A stretch of 64,000 nt of DNA from Leptospira abararensis (GCF_016918735.1 NZ_JAFFPR010000027.1:278512-342511), one strand, 5' to 3'; positions 1-9,058 are shown, counted from the first letter of the stretch. The notes: generated by a model from the sequence alone, not told the origin. Translations and numbers: made by a program.

Positions 1-1
1 T

Positions 2-1144
2 AGGGTACTTTGGATCATTGACCGATTTGTATTTAAAATTTCTGCCAAAGAAGTAAACGAACAACTGCACTCTATGATTCGTGCAGAACTTGATCTTCGA
101 AGCGAATTAAAAAACCTAAAATACACCAAACAACTATTTGCTTTAGAAAAAGATTTTTATTTCCCAAATCCGATAGATGGACTCTGTAACAAACATACGT
201 TAGTTACAGAATTTGTGGAAGGCAAAAAAATTTACGAATTAGGGGTTTTGGAATCCCATACCAAAAAAAATCCCAATTTAGAAAAACTGGTTCGGGCTTA
301 TATCCTAATGATTTTCGAATACCGATTCTTTCATGCAGATCCACATCCTGGAAATCTAATTTTTATGGAGACTGGGGAACTTTGTTTTATTGATTTTGGT
401 GCCGTTCAATCCATCTCCGAAGAAGAAACTCGTATTTTAGAAAGAATTCTAATTGGTGCTATGCGAAAAGACTATCATCTAATCACAGAATCTTTATTTG
501 AACTTGGAGCCGTAACCGAATCATTATCGAAAGAAGAACTCATCCAAATAGTGAAGTATTCTCTGGAAAAATTAAATCGAATTTTAGATTCCACTGACCA
601 CTTTCGTAACATTGGTCTTGATACACTTCGTCCAGCAGAGGACCTTCGATTTTTAAAAGAAATCCAAGTAAGTTTAAAACGACTTCTTTCTAGTTTGAAA
701 CTTCCCCCCAATTTCCTAAGTCTCCACCGCGTACTTGCTTTGTTACTTGGAAACTCATCCTATTTGGACCCAACAAGATCCATGATTGATTATGCAGAAA
801 AACCATTCTCGCAGATTGTTCTGAAAGGAAGTTCGTTGAAAAAACTTTGGAAGGATGAAGGGGAAGAATTCATTACGAGTCTCTTTTCACTTCCTAAGGA
901 ACTGAATGAATTTTTATACAAATGGAACCGAGGAGAGTTCCAAACCCCGGATTCCTCAAGAAAAGAGGAATTACGGCTAAAGGAAATATTTACCTTCGGA
1001 GCGCTCGGTTCGATATTTTTCTTTTTCGGAATGTATTATTCGGAAAAATTATGGAAAGAACCAAGCATATTATTTTACATACTATCAGGGCTGAGTTTTT
1101 GGTCTTTAGCCAAATCAAGTCTCAGTTATTGGAAACAAAAATAA
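2..1144 (+). CDS. AarF/UbiB (ABC1) family atypical kinase, 5' end missing
   Basis: Partial gene: the frame is open from base 2, so the N-terminus lies left of the window. About 380 residues remain. The visible part carries the ABC1/UbiB hallmarks: an ELDLRSE segment just after the edge (bases ~86-110), HADPHPGN (bases 332-355, catalytic loop) and FIDFGAV (bases ~385-405, metal-binding DFG-like loop). Two hydrophobic segments close the protein (~bases 1005-1035 and 1065-1110), as in UbiB-type membrane-associated ATPases. Members of the family support ubiquinone or other isoprenoid-lipid metabolism at the inner membrane; which quinone or lipid applies here cannot be read from the sequence. It is followed 18 bases later by lspA on the same strand. 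Family assignment is firm, substrate unknown. Confidence 0.9.
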   Translation, partial: RVLWIIDRFVFKISAKEVNEQLHSMIRAELDLRSELKNLKYTKQLFALEKDFYFPNPIDGLCNKHTLVTEFVEGKKIYELGVLESHTKKNPNLEKLVRAYILMIFEYRFFHADPHPGNLIFMETGELCFIDFGAVQSISEEETRILERILIGAMRKDYHLITESLFELGAVTESLSKEELIQIVKYSLEKLNRILDSTDHFRNIGLDTLRPAEDLRFLKEIQVSLKRLLSSLKLPPNFLSLHRVLALLLGNSSYLDPTRSMIDYAEKPFSQIVLKGSSLKKLWKDEGEEFITSLFSLPKELNEFLYKWNRGEFQTPDSSRKEELRLKEIFTFGALGSIFFFFGMYYSEKLWKEPSILFYILSGLSFWSLAKSSLSYWKQK

Positions 1145-1162
1145 ACGGACCCTCTTTAATTT

Positions 1163-1723
1163 ATGAATTTACCTAAAACCCCATTTTTTTCGGTCTTTAA
1201 ACCAGGATATCTTGCTTTTGTTGCAGTTGGACTTTTTTTAGATTTATCATCTAAATATATTATCATCACCAAAATGTTTGCCCACGAAAGTATTCCTGTG
1301 TTAGGTGATTTTTTCCGATTGTCCTTAACTTTTAATACCGGTTTTGTGTTTGGACTTTTTCAAGACAACGCCCTGCCATCCCTTTTTGCTACAGGATTTG
1401 CCATTATATTCCTTATTTTCTATCGTTGGCAAAATGCTGATTTGGGAAATGCTTGGGGCTGGAATTTTGTGATGGCAGGAGCTTTCGGGAATTTTTTAGA
1501 TAAATTTTTTGTAAAAATTCCGGGAGTTGGTTTTCGATTCGGGTTCACACCAGAAAAACCGGGAGTCGAATACATTGGCGTTGTGGATTTTCTCGACTTT
1601 GAATGGCCCGATTTTTTACTCTTTGATCGTTGGCCTGCGTTTAATGTTGCCGATTCTTGTGTGTCGATTGGAATCGTCATCCTCCTTTTCACTATGGACT
1701 GGAAAGAGTTAGATAAAAAATAA
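1163..1723 (+). CDS. lspA: Lipoprotein signal peptidase (signal peptidase II)
   Basis: Inner-membrane aspartyl protease that cleaves prolipoprotein signal peptides in front of the lipidated cysteine. The 186 residues contain the expected blocks: NTG followed by FVFGLF (58-66), GAFGNFLDK (106-114) with catalytic Asp113, and AFNVADS (159-165) with catalytic Asp164, plus four hydrophobic segments. It is slightly longer than the usual ~165 residues because of a loop around 120-150. Start is ATG, 18 bases after the kinase gene, probably the same transcript. The window itself encodes several of its likely substrates (M48 protease, MORN protein, SurA-like protein and others). Confidence 0.95.
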   Translation: MNLPKTPFFSVFKPGYLAFVAVGLFLDLSSKYIIITKMFAHESIPVLGDFFRLSLTFNTGFVFGLFQDNALPSLFATGFAIIFLIFYRWQNADLGNAWGWNFVMAGAFGNFLDKFFVKIPGVGFRFGFTPEKPGVEYIGVVDFLDFEWPDFLLFDRWPAFNVADSCVSIGIVILLFTMDWKELDKK

Positions 1724-1754
1724 AACTAAAATCAATATAAGTGGAAAAGTAATA

Positions 1755-1787
1755 GGGATCCGTTCGCAAAAAAAGATCCCGACTTTT
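1755..1787 (+). terminator. Rho-independent terminator after lspA
   Basis: GGGATC (1755-1760) pairs with GATCCC (1775-1780) around a 14-base loop and is followed by GAC and a run of T. It lies between the convergent lspA and nitrilase-like genes. The 6-bp stem is short, so strength is uncertain. Confidence 0.55.
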
Positions 1788-1790
1788 TTA

Positions 1791-2501
1791 TTATAACAAA
1801 TAACTTCTCATCACATTCACAGACAAAGTTTTAAACACATCCTTGTCTTCTTCTACTTTACCTACTTTCCAATTGATTCCAGAGGGGGATGCGTAGAGAC
1901 TACGGGCCGGTTTCCCTTCTGATGGTCCACAAACACGGATTAAATGGACCCCTCTTTCTTTGGCAAGCGATTCAAAGTAGGTAAGATCTTCCTCATAAGA
2001 ACGTTTTTCGTCGGCATAAGATAAATAGAATATGATTTCAATATCTTCTTTTTTAAACTCTTTCCAGATAGATTCATTTTCTAAATCTTCACCAACAAGA
2101 AGTCCAAAACGAAGGCCCCCCATGATAAAGATAGATTCTGTTTTTCCAGGAACCACACCGGGTTCTTTAGAAAGGGAAGGGGATTTTTTTTCGTAGAAAT
2201 CTACTAAGACTAGAGATTGGACAATGGGTAGAGCGGAAACCAAATGACCTTCTTCATTTTTTCGATAGTGGCTACCGCCGAGAATGACCCCAGGAAAAGT
2301 TTCCGAAATTTCCAACAAATGGTCTTGGTATTCTTTTTCGTGTTTGGCGGCGGTTTCAGGCGATTCACTTTGAAAGAAGTGAGGAAAACCTTCCGGTAAA
2401 ATCAAAAAATGAGCCTTACTTTGTTGGATTTTTAAAATTTCCTCAGGGCTTATGCGTTTATGTAAGTTCTTTTGGTAGATTGCGATTTTTATGACTGCCA
2501 T
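1791..2501 (-). CDS. Nitrilase-fold (carbon-nitrogen hydrolase) protein lacking the catalytic cysteine
   Basis: 236 residues with the overall pattern of the carbon-nitrogen hydrolase superfamily: a Glu in LPEGFP (Glu37) and a Lys in YEKK (105/106). In active members a Cys follows in a block like GLLICYD; here the block reads GLLVGED (133-139), with Gly137 at the Cys position. The protein is therefore probably not an amidase or nitrilase, but a pseudoenzyme or a binding protein. Its ATG overlaps the stop codon of the upstream 636-residue gene by one base (TAATG), implying translational coupling. Compared with the usual ~260-300 residues it is short. The fold assignment comes from motif order; the substrate is unknown. 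Confidence 0.75.
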   Translation of the reverse strand: MAVIKIAIYQKNLHKRISPEEILKIQQSKAHFLILPEGFPHFFQSESPETAAKHEKEYQDHLLEISETFPGVILGGSHYRKNEEGHLVSALPIVQSLVLVDFYEKKSPSLSKEPGVVPGKTESIFIMGGLRFGLLVGEDLENESIWKEFKKEDIEIIFYLSYADEKRSYEEDLTYFESLAKERGVHLIRVCGPSEGKPARSLYASPSGINWKVGKVEEDKDVFKTLSVNVMRSYLL

Positions 2502-4411
2502 TAAAATGGATTCCCAGATGGTAATATGTCATCATCTAAAGGATCATCCGAACTGTCATTTTCTTCACTAGAGGAATCCTCACTTAAGTCATTAGTTTCC
2601 GAACTTTGATTTGTTTTCGCAACTGGATTCGATGGTTCAGAGGAATCTTTGTCTAAATCAGCAAACTCTGTATCCGTAGATTCACCACTAGCATTTCCCA
2701 ATTCCACACCAAAAGAAGATTTCATTTGTTCTGGAGTGAGTTCCACAAGGCCACCGAATAAATCACCAGTTTCCAAGCGCTCATACAAAGCCATTAAGTA
2801 ACAATAGGCTTCCATAATGCACTGTTTCACCGGTTTTTTATTGAGCCGTTTGCGAGACTCCATCGAATCCAAAGTCAAAACGTCATTCATGTTTGCGACG
2901 ATTTCCTTTTTGCTTTTCATGTCCTTTATCAGAACAAGAAGAGAATCTCTGGATTTTAAACTAAATTCTTTGATGGCCAATCTAACGGTTCTGGATTGTC
3001 CGGTACGTTTTTGTTCAATTCCTGTTAGTTTTTTGGAAGCTTCAATGTAGTTGGCACCTGGATTGGCTTTGTGTTTTTCTAACTCTCTTACGATGTCGTT
3101 ATAAATACGGAATTGGTCAATGATGGTTCTTGTGCCTTCATAAATATCCAACATCTTTTGGCGATAATCCACCTTAACTCCGTTAACCGAGCCAGGTTTG
3201 ATATCAATTTTTTTTGTTGTCATCACAAAGGAATATTCATCATCAAATTCAAAGAAATAGAACAAGGCAAGTAGGGCTTTATCCGAATCGGAAATGTGAC
3301 CATACTCATTTTTTGGATCAAATTTTTTACGAAGTTTCGGTAGAGAATACATCTGCATCAAACGAAGGCCATACGCTTGCTCTTTGGAAAGAGGAACTTC
3401 TTCTTCTGCATCCTCCTTTTTTGCTTCTTCCTCTTTTTTATCGTCTCTGGTTTCTACCTGCTTTCCACCAGGAACATTTTCTCCTGACTTTCTTTGGCCA
3501 GGGCGATCTTCAGGAAGAATACCCAAAAGGTTTTCCATATAACGAGAGATAAGTGGGATATTTTTATTTTCTGCCCTTAAGATAATAAGATAAAGCCTAT
3601 CAAAAAAACCTTCAAACAACGTATCAATTTCTTGCGTTACCTTTCGTTTTTTGTTCGCATAAATTAGTGATGGTTTCCCTTCCAATTTTTGTAATTCATC
3701 ATAAGCTTGGACAAAAGATTTTTTTAAAGTCTCTTGGTAAGGATAAAGAATGTACATCCTTTTAAAAAGTGCATAAATTGGATTTTTGACTCGTTCGATA
3801 GCAACGGGAGACTCTGGGGCAACCAGGATGGGATCAGTAATGTCTGTTAGTTCGGGGCCATTATAAAGTTTTTGGCCCATGGCAAGTAATTCCACGAGGA
3901 GCGGATTGATTTTATCTAAAGCTTTACTCAGTTGAGGAGAATATTGTTGGTTTGCTAAAAGTTCATTTCCACTGTATTGAAGTTCAATTAAGGATTGTTT
4001 GGCGCGAATGCTAAAATCGTGCATGAACTTGGGAGTGAGGTCGCTTGTTCCAAACGGGGTGACACGGGCAAGCCAACATTTGAGTTTGATCCCAAACCTT
4101 GCTGAAAAACTACTAATTTCTTTTTCGTATTGGGCTTTTGAATCTGCTTGGGATCTTGCGTTTCCAGAATCAGATTTGTTTTGGTTTCCACCCCGACTTC
4201 CCGATCGGCTATCGTCGTTTCCACGGGAAACGGTGCTTTGTCGAACCTTGGGTTCTGGGCGACTCTTCTTTGAGTCGTCTTCTTTTTGCGGTTGTTTTTC
4301 TTTTACAATTTCCCCGCCGGCACTGACAAACTTATTGAACATATCCTTTCTTGCAGAATCATCCAGTTTCCCAACGCCAATTGCCCGTTTCGTATTATCA
4401 AAATCGCCCAT
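2501..4411 (-). CDS. Conserved-type hypothetical protein with acidic low-complexity linkers
   Basis: 636 residues, no signal peptide or membrane segment. A charged Ser/Lys/Gln/Asp-rich region (about 30-95) precedes a helical domain (about 95-295), a Lys/Glu-rich linker (about 300-345), a second mostly helical domain (about 345-560), and a strongly acidic Ser/Asp/Glu/Asn tail (about 570-636). I recognise no catalytic motif. The layout suggests a cytoplasmic scaffold or binding protein with flexible linkers, which is inference. It is transcribed divergently from the CoxD/CoxE-like pair across 114 bases and is coupled to the nitrilase-like gene downstream. Codon use looks like its neighbours, so recent transfer is not indicated. 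Confidence 0.8.
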   Translation of the reverse strand: MGDFDNTKRAIGVGKLDDSARKDMFNKFVSAGGEIVKEKQPQKEDDSKKSRPEPKVRQSTVSRGNDDSRSGSRGGNQNKSDSGNARSQADSKAQYEKEISSFSARFGIKLKCWLARVTPFGTSDLTPKFMHDFSIRAKQSLIELQYSGNELLANQQYSPQLSKALDKINPLLVELLAMGQKLYNGPELTDITDPILVAPESPVAIERVKNPIYALFKRMYILYPYQETLKKSFVQAYDELQKLEGKPSLIYANKKRKVTQEIDTLFEGFFDRLYLIILRAENKNIPLISRYMENLLGILPEDRPGQRKSGENVPGGKQVETRDDKKEEEAKKEDAEEEVPLSKEQAYGLRLMQMYSLPKLRKKFDPKNEYGHISDSDKALLALFYFFEFDDEYSFVMTTKKIDIKPGSVNGVKVDYRQKMLDIYEGTRTIIDQFRIYNDIVRELEKHKANPGANYIEASKKLTGIEQKRTGQSRTVRLAIKEFSLKSRDSLLVLIKDMKSKKEIVANMNDVLTLDSMESRKRLNKKPVKQCIMEAYCYLMALYERLETGDLFGGLVELTPEQMKSSFGVELGNASGESTDTEFADLDKDSSEPSNPVAKTNQSSETNDLSEDSSSEENDSSDDPLDDDILPSGNPF

Positions 4412-4525
4412 AATTTACTATCGTTCCAAATCCTTAATATGGGAATTCAATTTCTTACAAAAAGCAATTTTTAGTGGATTCCCCCGTTTTTCCGAAAAGA
4501 TTGGAGTCCAAAAGGTAAATACACC

Positions 4526-5314
4526 ATGGCTGATTACATCCTGTCCGAAGATCTCAAAGAAGCGGTCCAAGTGGCAGAAATTACAAAACGACCTCTCCTT
4601 CTGAAAGGGGAACCAGGAACCGGGAAAACTCTCCTTGCGAGTTTCCTTGCCGAGACAAAGAACCTTCCCTTTTACCGCTGGCATATTAAATCCACTAGTT
4701 TGGCCAAAGAAGGTTTGTATTTCTATGATGCCGTTTCTCGATTGAATGACTCTCGGTTCCCAGAAGAGGAAGCCATGCTCCGGGTCAGGGATGTAAAAAA
4801 CTACATCCGGCTCGGGGCCCTTGGGGAAGCATTTTCCCAACCAGACAAAGCAGTAGTCCTCATAGACGAAATTGACAAGGCAGATATTGAATTTCCGAAT
4901 GATTTGCTTTTAGAATTGGACAAAATGGAATTTTTCATTCCAGAAACCAAAGAACATATCATCGCCAAAGAAAGACCGATTGTCATCATCACTTCCAATA
5001 ACGAAAAGGAACTTCCCGATGCCTTCCTCAGGCGTTGTATCTTCCATTACATTGAATTTCCGAAACGAGAGGCGATGAAAGAAATCATCAAAGCTCATTA
5101 TCCATCCATTCAAACAGAGTTTATGGAAAAAGCTTTGGCCATGTTTTATTCAATCCGAAAAATCGAAAGCCTCCGAAAAAAACCTTCCACAAGCGAACTT
5201 TTGGACTGGATTCAAGTTTTGTTAGTATCAGGGGAAACTTTGGAATCTAGTAAAATTCCATTTGCAGGAACCCTCTTCAAATCAGAAGACGACTACCGAG
5301 TTTATTTGAACTAA
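4526..5314 (+). CDS. MoxR/CoxD-type AAA+ ATPase
   Basis: 262-residue AAA+ ATPase. Walker A is GEPGTGKT (28-35), Walker B is VVLIDEID (110-117), a sensor-1 TSNN lies near 153, and an arginine-finger-like RRC follows at about 167. The segment IKSTSLAKEGLYFYDAV (54-70) is typical of the CoxD branch of MoxR ATPases. These ATPases act as chaperones that, with a VWA partner, remodel or insert cofactors into target proteins. The next gene, one base downstream, encodes exactly such a VWA partner. No CO dehydrogenase or other classical Cox target is visible in the window, so the client is unknown. Confidence 0.92.
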   Translation: MADYILSEDLKEAVQVAEITKRPLLLKGEPGTGKTLLASFLAETKNLPFYRWHIKSTSLAKEGLYFYDAVSRLNDSRFPEEEAMLRVRDVKNYIRLGALGEAFSQPDKAVVLIDEIDKADIEFPNDLLLELDKMEFFIPETKEHIIAKERPIVIITSNNEKELPDAFLRRCIFHYIEFPKREAMKEIIKAHYPSIQTEFMEKALAMFYSIRKIESLRKKPSTSELLDWIQVLLVSGETLESSKIPFAGTLFKSEDDYRVYLN

Positions 5315-5315
5315 T

Positions 5316-6518
5316 ATGTTCTTGGATTTTTTTTACAATCTGCGCGGGGAGTCTGTTCCTTGTTCTACGGGAGAGCTAATTGCATTTCTCGCAAGTCTCA
5401 GGAAACTCACTGATCCTTCTGGATATATGAACTTGGACCAACTTTACCGAGTGGGTCGACTTAACTTTGCCAAAGATCTAAAACACTACGATAGTTATGA
5501 CCTTGCCTTTTCCAAAACCTTTGGGAGTTGGAAGGAACAAAGGATTCAGTTTAGAGATACTCTATTTGAATGGTTAGATGAAAACATTCCCAAACATTTA
5601 AGTGATTCCGAAAAATTAAATGCTCCTAATCTGAGTATGGAAGAAGTCATCGAAGAATTAAAAAAACGTTTGGCTGAACAAAAAGAGCGCCACGATGGTG
5701 GGAACAAATGGGTAGGGACTTCGGGAACCTCTCCCTTTGGTAATTCCGGCTTCAATCCCAACGGAATTTCCATTGGCGGAAATACAGAAGGGAAAGGGAA
5801 CCGTTCTGGTGTGAGTTTGTGGAATGAACGCAAATACAAAGCTTACCGGGAAGATGAAATCCTAGACACAAGATCCATCCAACTTGCCTTAAAGGAACTT
5901 AGGTTTTTAAAAAAAGAAGGAAGAAGGGAACTCCACGTAGACAAAACCATCGATAGAACCTGTGAAAATGGGGGCGAAATTGAGCTTGTGGAAGAAAGAG
6001 AACGAAAAAATTCTCTTCGACTTGTACTCATCATGGACATCGGAGGAAGTATGACCCCTCATTCCGACAGAGTGAGTAAACTATTCAGTGCGAGCCGTGG
6101 GCTCTACCACTTCAAAGAAGTACATAATTACTTTTTTCACAATATCTTTCATGAATATCTCTATGCAAATCACGAGTTTCAAACACGTATTTCTTTAAAA
6201 CAATTCGAGGAAAAATTCCGCAAAAACACAAAACTCATTTTTGTGGGAGATGCTTATATGGCTCCCTATGAACTTATGGGAACACCTTACAATCCTTATG
6301 CGTATCATGGTTCAAGTTCTGAAGAAAAACAAAGAAAAGCCAAAAGTGGGCTCGAATCTCTAAAAGAACTTGTGGGATATTTTCCTGAATCGGTTTGGCT
6401 CAATCCCGAGCCCAAACGTTTCTGGGGTGCACCTACGATCGAAGCCATTGAAGATGTTGTTCCCATGTTTCCCTTAACAATTGAGGGATTACGGAAGGCT
6501 GTAAAAAGATTGGTTTAA
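5316..6518 (+). CDS. CoxE-like VWA-domain protein
   Basis: 400 residues. The N-terminal half is helical, with a Gly/Asn-rich linker (about 128-165); the C-terminal half is a von Willebrand A domain whose metal site is DIGGSM (241-246). This replaces the classical DxSxS by DxGxS, a form I associate with CoxE-like proteins, so metal binding is probably kept. It starts one base after the MoxR ATPase stop, and the two almost certainly work as a chaperone pair. The PrsW-like protease gene follows after 22 bases, giving a three-gene plus-strand unit. Confidence 0.88.
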   Translation: MFLDFFYNLRGESVPCSTGELIAFLASLRKLTDPSGYMNLDQLYRVGRLNFAKDLKHYDSYDLAFSKTFGSWKEQRIQFRDTLFEWLDENIPKHLSDSEKLNAPNLSMEEVIEELKKRLAEQKERHDGGNKWVGTSGTSPFGNSGFNPNGISIGGNTEGKGNRSGVSLWNERKYKAYREDEILDTRSIQLALKELRFLKKEGRRELHVDKTIDRTCENGGEIELVEERERKNSLRLVLIMDIGGSMTPHSDRVSKLFSASRGLYHFKEVHNYFFHNIFHEYLYANHEFQTRISLKQFEEKFRKNTKLIFVGDAYMAPYELMGTPYNPYAYHGSSSEEKQRKAKSGLESLKELVGYFPESVWLNPEPKRFWGAPTIEAIEDVVPMFPLTIEGLRKAVKRLV

Positions 6519-6540
6519 CCAATTTCACGAGCAATTCTCG

Positions 6541-7923
6541 TTGATTTTCAGAGTTTTTTTGCCGTTAATCAAACAGATGATCATTCAAATTTCGATTCCT
6601 AGTTTGGTCATATTCTTTATCAATTTCATCACGCTCGCTTTTTATTATTCCTTTTATCGATTTCATTTTTACCGCTTTACAGAATCTTTTTTACAATACA
6701 CTGCCATTGCTTTTTCTATTTTTAGTGCAGGGATTGCCATCGGTTTACAATCTCTACTTTTGAATTGGCTTCCTAACGGTGGGCCATATTGGAACGCTTT
6801 TATTCTTTCTGCTTTTGTGGAAGAATTTGCGAAATTACTTGGAATTTATCTATTTTTTAGAAAAAACCAAGATGAATTTACTGTCACTGATGGAATTTTT
6901 TACGGCCTTGTGTTAGGTGGAATTTTTGGATTAGTTGAAAATATTTTATACTTTATTAACACCGGTCTTTGGTCGCAGGTGCTTCGCTCCATTACGGCGC
7001 TCCCCATTCATATGATGAATGGGGGGCTTGTGGGAGCCTATCTGATGATGTTCTTATTTCATAAAAACCCAATATTCAAATGGGGCAAACTAAGCTTTGG
7101 TTTTTTTGTTTGTGTTGGAATTCACGGATTCTATAACCTCTCGATCTTTCAAGAAATTGATTTACTTGTAATTCTGCCGGTTTGTATCCTTTCCCTATTT
7201 TTTATATTGGAGCTAACAATCGCTAAATCAAGAATTCTTGTTCCAGGTCATATTCTAAAACTAATGAATATGAGTATGGAAGAGTATGAAATTTTAAGTC
7301 GACACAACCGACACGAAGGTTGGATTCAAAATATTCAAAAACATATTTCTACATCGGGGATCAAACTTTTACAATACCCGAACTTACGCCATTCCATCCT
7401 TACTGGATTCTTTTTGATCCCAGGGATTTTATCAGTATATATATTATTGGATTCCCCAGATTGGATTACTCAGAAATTTCCTGATTTAGCTCTGCAGGAT
7501 TATTTTGCTTTATTTGTGATGTATCCCATCATTCTTTCTCTTATGTTTTTCTTTGCGGGAATTTTAAATCCGTATTTTTTTCGAGATAGAATGCTTGCCG
7601 TTCCACTATTTAGTTCTGTTGACTTACATGTAAATAATATTGAAGAAAATTCGGCCATCTTTCATATCCAAGCCAATATGTTTTACCTTCCGACTTCACA
7701 AATGTTTCCAGACAATACCAAAGTTAAATTTGATCTTTGGATTGGACTGGATTGTTTTGTAGGACTTTCGGGAACTATTTTATGGTGTAGAGAAACGGAA
7801 GAGGGGAATTGCGGTGCTATGTGTCAACTGGATGCGATTCCTTATCCATTCCTAATCAAATGGCACTTCCTTCGGTTCAAACAAAATTTTAAAAATTTAT
7901 TTTTACGAGAGGCGATGGTATAA
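6541..7923 (+). CDS. PrsW-type glutamic intramembrane protease with PilZ-like C-terminal extension
   Basis: 460 residues from TTG at 6541; an alternative ATG lies at 6577 and neither has a clear ribosome site. The N-terminal ~250 residues are multi-pass membrane with the PrsW signatures: VEEFAK (93-98), FGLVEN (129-134), and His residues in ALPIH (~157) and VGIHGFYNL (~195). PrsW proteases cut membrane anti-sigma factors or related proteins. After two more hydrophobic segments (~285-345) the last ~110 residues form a beta-rich soluble domain, with SGTILW followed by CGAMC, resembling a PilZ or PilZ-like fold. The coupling of protease and C-terminal domain is unusual. The family call is good; the tail is tentative. 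Confidence 0.8.
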   Translation: MIFRVFLPLIKQMIIQISIPSLVIFFINFITLAFYYSFYRFHFYRFTESFLQYTAIAFSIFSAGIAIGLQSLLLNWLPNGGPYWNAFILSAFVEEFAKLLGIYLFFRKNQDEFTVTDGIFYGLVLGGIFGLVENILYFINTGLWSQVLRSITALPIHMMNGGLVGAYLMMFLFHKNPIFKWGKLSFGFFVCVGIHGFYNLSIFQEIDLLVILPVCILSLFFILELTIAKSRILVPGHILKLMNMSMEEYEILSRHNRHEGWIQNIQKHISTSGIKLLQYPNLRHSILTGFFLIPGILSVYILLDSPDWITQKFPDLALQDYFALFVMYPIILSLMFFFAGILNPYFFRDRMLAVPLFSSVDLHVNNIEENSAIFHIQANMFYLPTSQMFPDNTKVKFDLWIGLDCFVGLSGTILWCRETEEGNCGAMCQLDAIPYPFLIKWHFLRFKQNFKNLFLREAMV

Positions 7924-7933
7924 GTGATCTCAA

Positions 7934-8995
7934 TTAAAATCGAGATTCAAAACTAAATCCATAGAACAAACTATCATTTGGTCTTTGAAACTGGTTTGCA
8001 GATCCTAAGATATTTGAATTTGGTTTCAAATCTAAAATCGGCTTTAAATACACTCCATTTGCATTTTCCTTTTTTGTTTCCATCCGACCTAAATAAAAAC
8101 TATCAATCAAACTGTAAGTAATGATGGAAGTGAATACCGCCGAATAAATGAGAAAACGTTGTCTATGGAAGTCGTATTTGTCCGTACTAAGGGTATTTGC
8201 AAAAACAAATACTCTACCATCTGCCGTAGGGATATACTCGATATCGTTGTTGATTGCATTCACAGATGCATTATATTCATATAACATCCCCAAGCCGGAA
8301 AGCAATGCTCCACTGAAAATAAAAGCAGCTTTTCCATATCTTTTTTCGGTTATCGGCGTATAACCAGGGATAACTTTCGGAGTTTCTTCCTTAATCACCT
8401 TCACAATCACTGACTTGTTTTGAATCTCAAAAGATTCAAAATCTAAAGTATCGACAGATTCCAAAGTTTTGGACTCTGTCTCAATGGTGATTTTGTCGCG
8501 TTCCAGAGTCTTGAAATTACCAAAAATTTCTTTTCCAGCAAAAACCCATTTACCCTTTACTCCGGGATCAATGTAACGTTCCATAGGAAATCCAGAATCC
8601 GCATTCACTCGAAGGCTTGCTATTTTTTTTAACGGAATAATCTCAAGTTCCAAGGGGCTACTCTTTTTGGAAAAACTAGCATTCGTTTTCGTTAGTTTGG
8701 TGAGAATTAAATCGCAATCTTCCACACCAAAAGTTTTATAATCGGCACAAGCGGGAAGTCCATCATAACCTACATCGATTCCTAAAACTTCCGTATTTAA
8801 AAATTTATACCTTTTTCCTTGATCCTGCCATTCCACATGAGTGGCGGTTACATTCACTACCTTACCGTTCAGTACTTCCCCTGATTTCAAGCGAATCTTG
8901 TCGGCTGAAAGGGAGAAGAAAGCAAAAACCACGAGAAACGGAAGTGAAATAGCTCGTAGGAAGCGAAGGAAGGATATGTAGATGCCTAAAACCAA
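7934..8995 (-). CDS. Secreted or membrane-anchored hypothetical protein
   Basis: 353 residues with a hydrophobic N-terminus (about 14-30) ending in SLSA, likely an export signal. The apparent start is TTG at 8995; no in-frame ATG occurs before the signal segment, so the exact start is uncertain. A small beta-type module follows (about 32-80: IRLKSGEVLNGKVV, then an aromatic/charged stretch). A second short beta module (about 150-200) and a hydrophobic segment near 225-240 precede a last TM-like stretch near 285-300. I do not recognise a family. It is divergent from the SpoIIE phosphatase gene, with a perfect palindrome between the two starts. Confidence 0.75.
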   Translation of the reverse strand: MVLGIYISFLRFLRAISLPFLVVFAFFSLSADKIRLKSGEVLNGKVVNVTATHVEWQDQGKRYKFLNTEVLGIDVGYDGLPACADYKTFGVEDCDLILTKLTKTNASFSKKSSPLELEIIPLKKIASLRVNADSGFPMERYIDPGVKGKWVFAGKEIFGNFKTLERDKITIETESKTLESVDTLDFESFEIQNKSVIVKVIKEETPKVIPGYTPITEKRYGKAAFIFSGALLSGLGMLYEYNASVNAINNDIEYIPTADGRVFVFANTLSTDKYDFHRQRFLIYSAVFTSIITYSLIDSFYLGRMETKKENANGVYLKPILDLKPNSNILGSANQFQRPNDSLFYGFSFESRF

Positions 8996-9012
8996 TGGGA
9001 AAATCTCATTTT

Positions 9013-9030
9013 GTGATAGATTTCTATCAC
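9013..9030. promoter_or_regulatory. Perfect 18-base palindrome in divergent promoter region
   Basis: GTGATAGA (9013-9020) and TCTATCAC (9023-9030) are exact reverse complements around a TT centre. The site lies in the 63-base gap between two divergent starts (8995 minus, 9059 plus), where it would overlap the promoter regions of both. It looks like a dimeric repressor or activator operator. It is not a CRP site because the TGTGA and TCACT halves are 10, not 6, bases apart. Confidence 0.5.
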
Positions 9031-9058
9031 TTAATTATCGACAATACTAGTAATTGCC

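Noticed and set aside
4418..4840. 140-residue open frame on the minus strand opposite the MoxR ATPase
   Set aside because: Antisense to Walker-motif coding sequence; no signs of a gene.
4526..7923. MoxR/VWA/protease set as an antiphage defence island
   Set aside because: CoxD/CoxE-like pairs are common housekeeping chaperones, no nuclease, reverse transcriptase or toxin module is present, and neighbours are housekeeping genes.
9012..9031. CRP/FNR site
   Set aside because: The TGTGA and TCACT halves are separated by 10 bases rather than 6, so the family spacing is wrong; kept as an unspecified palindrome.
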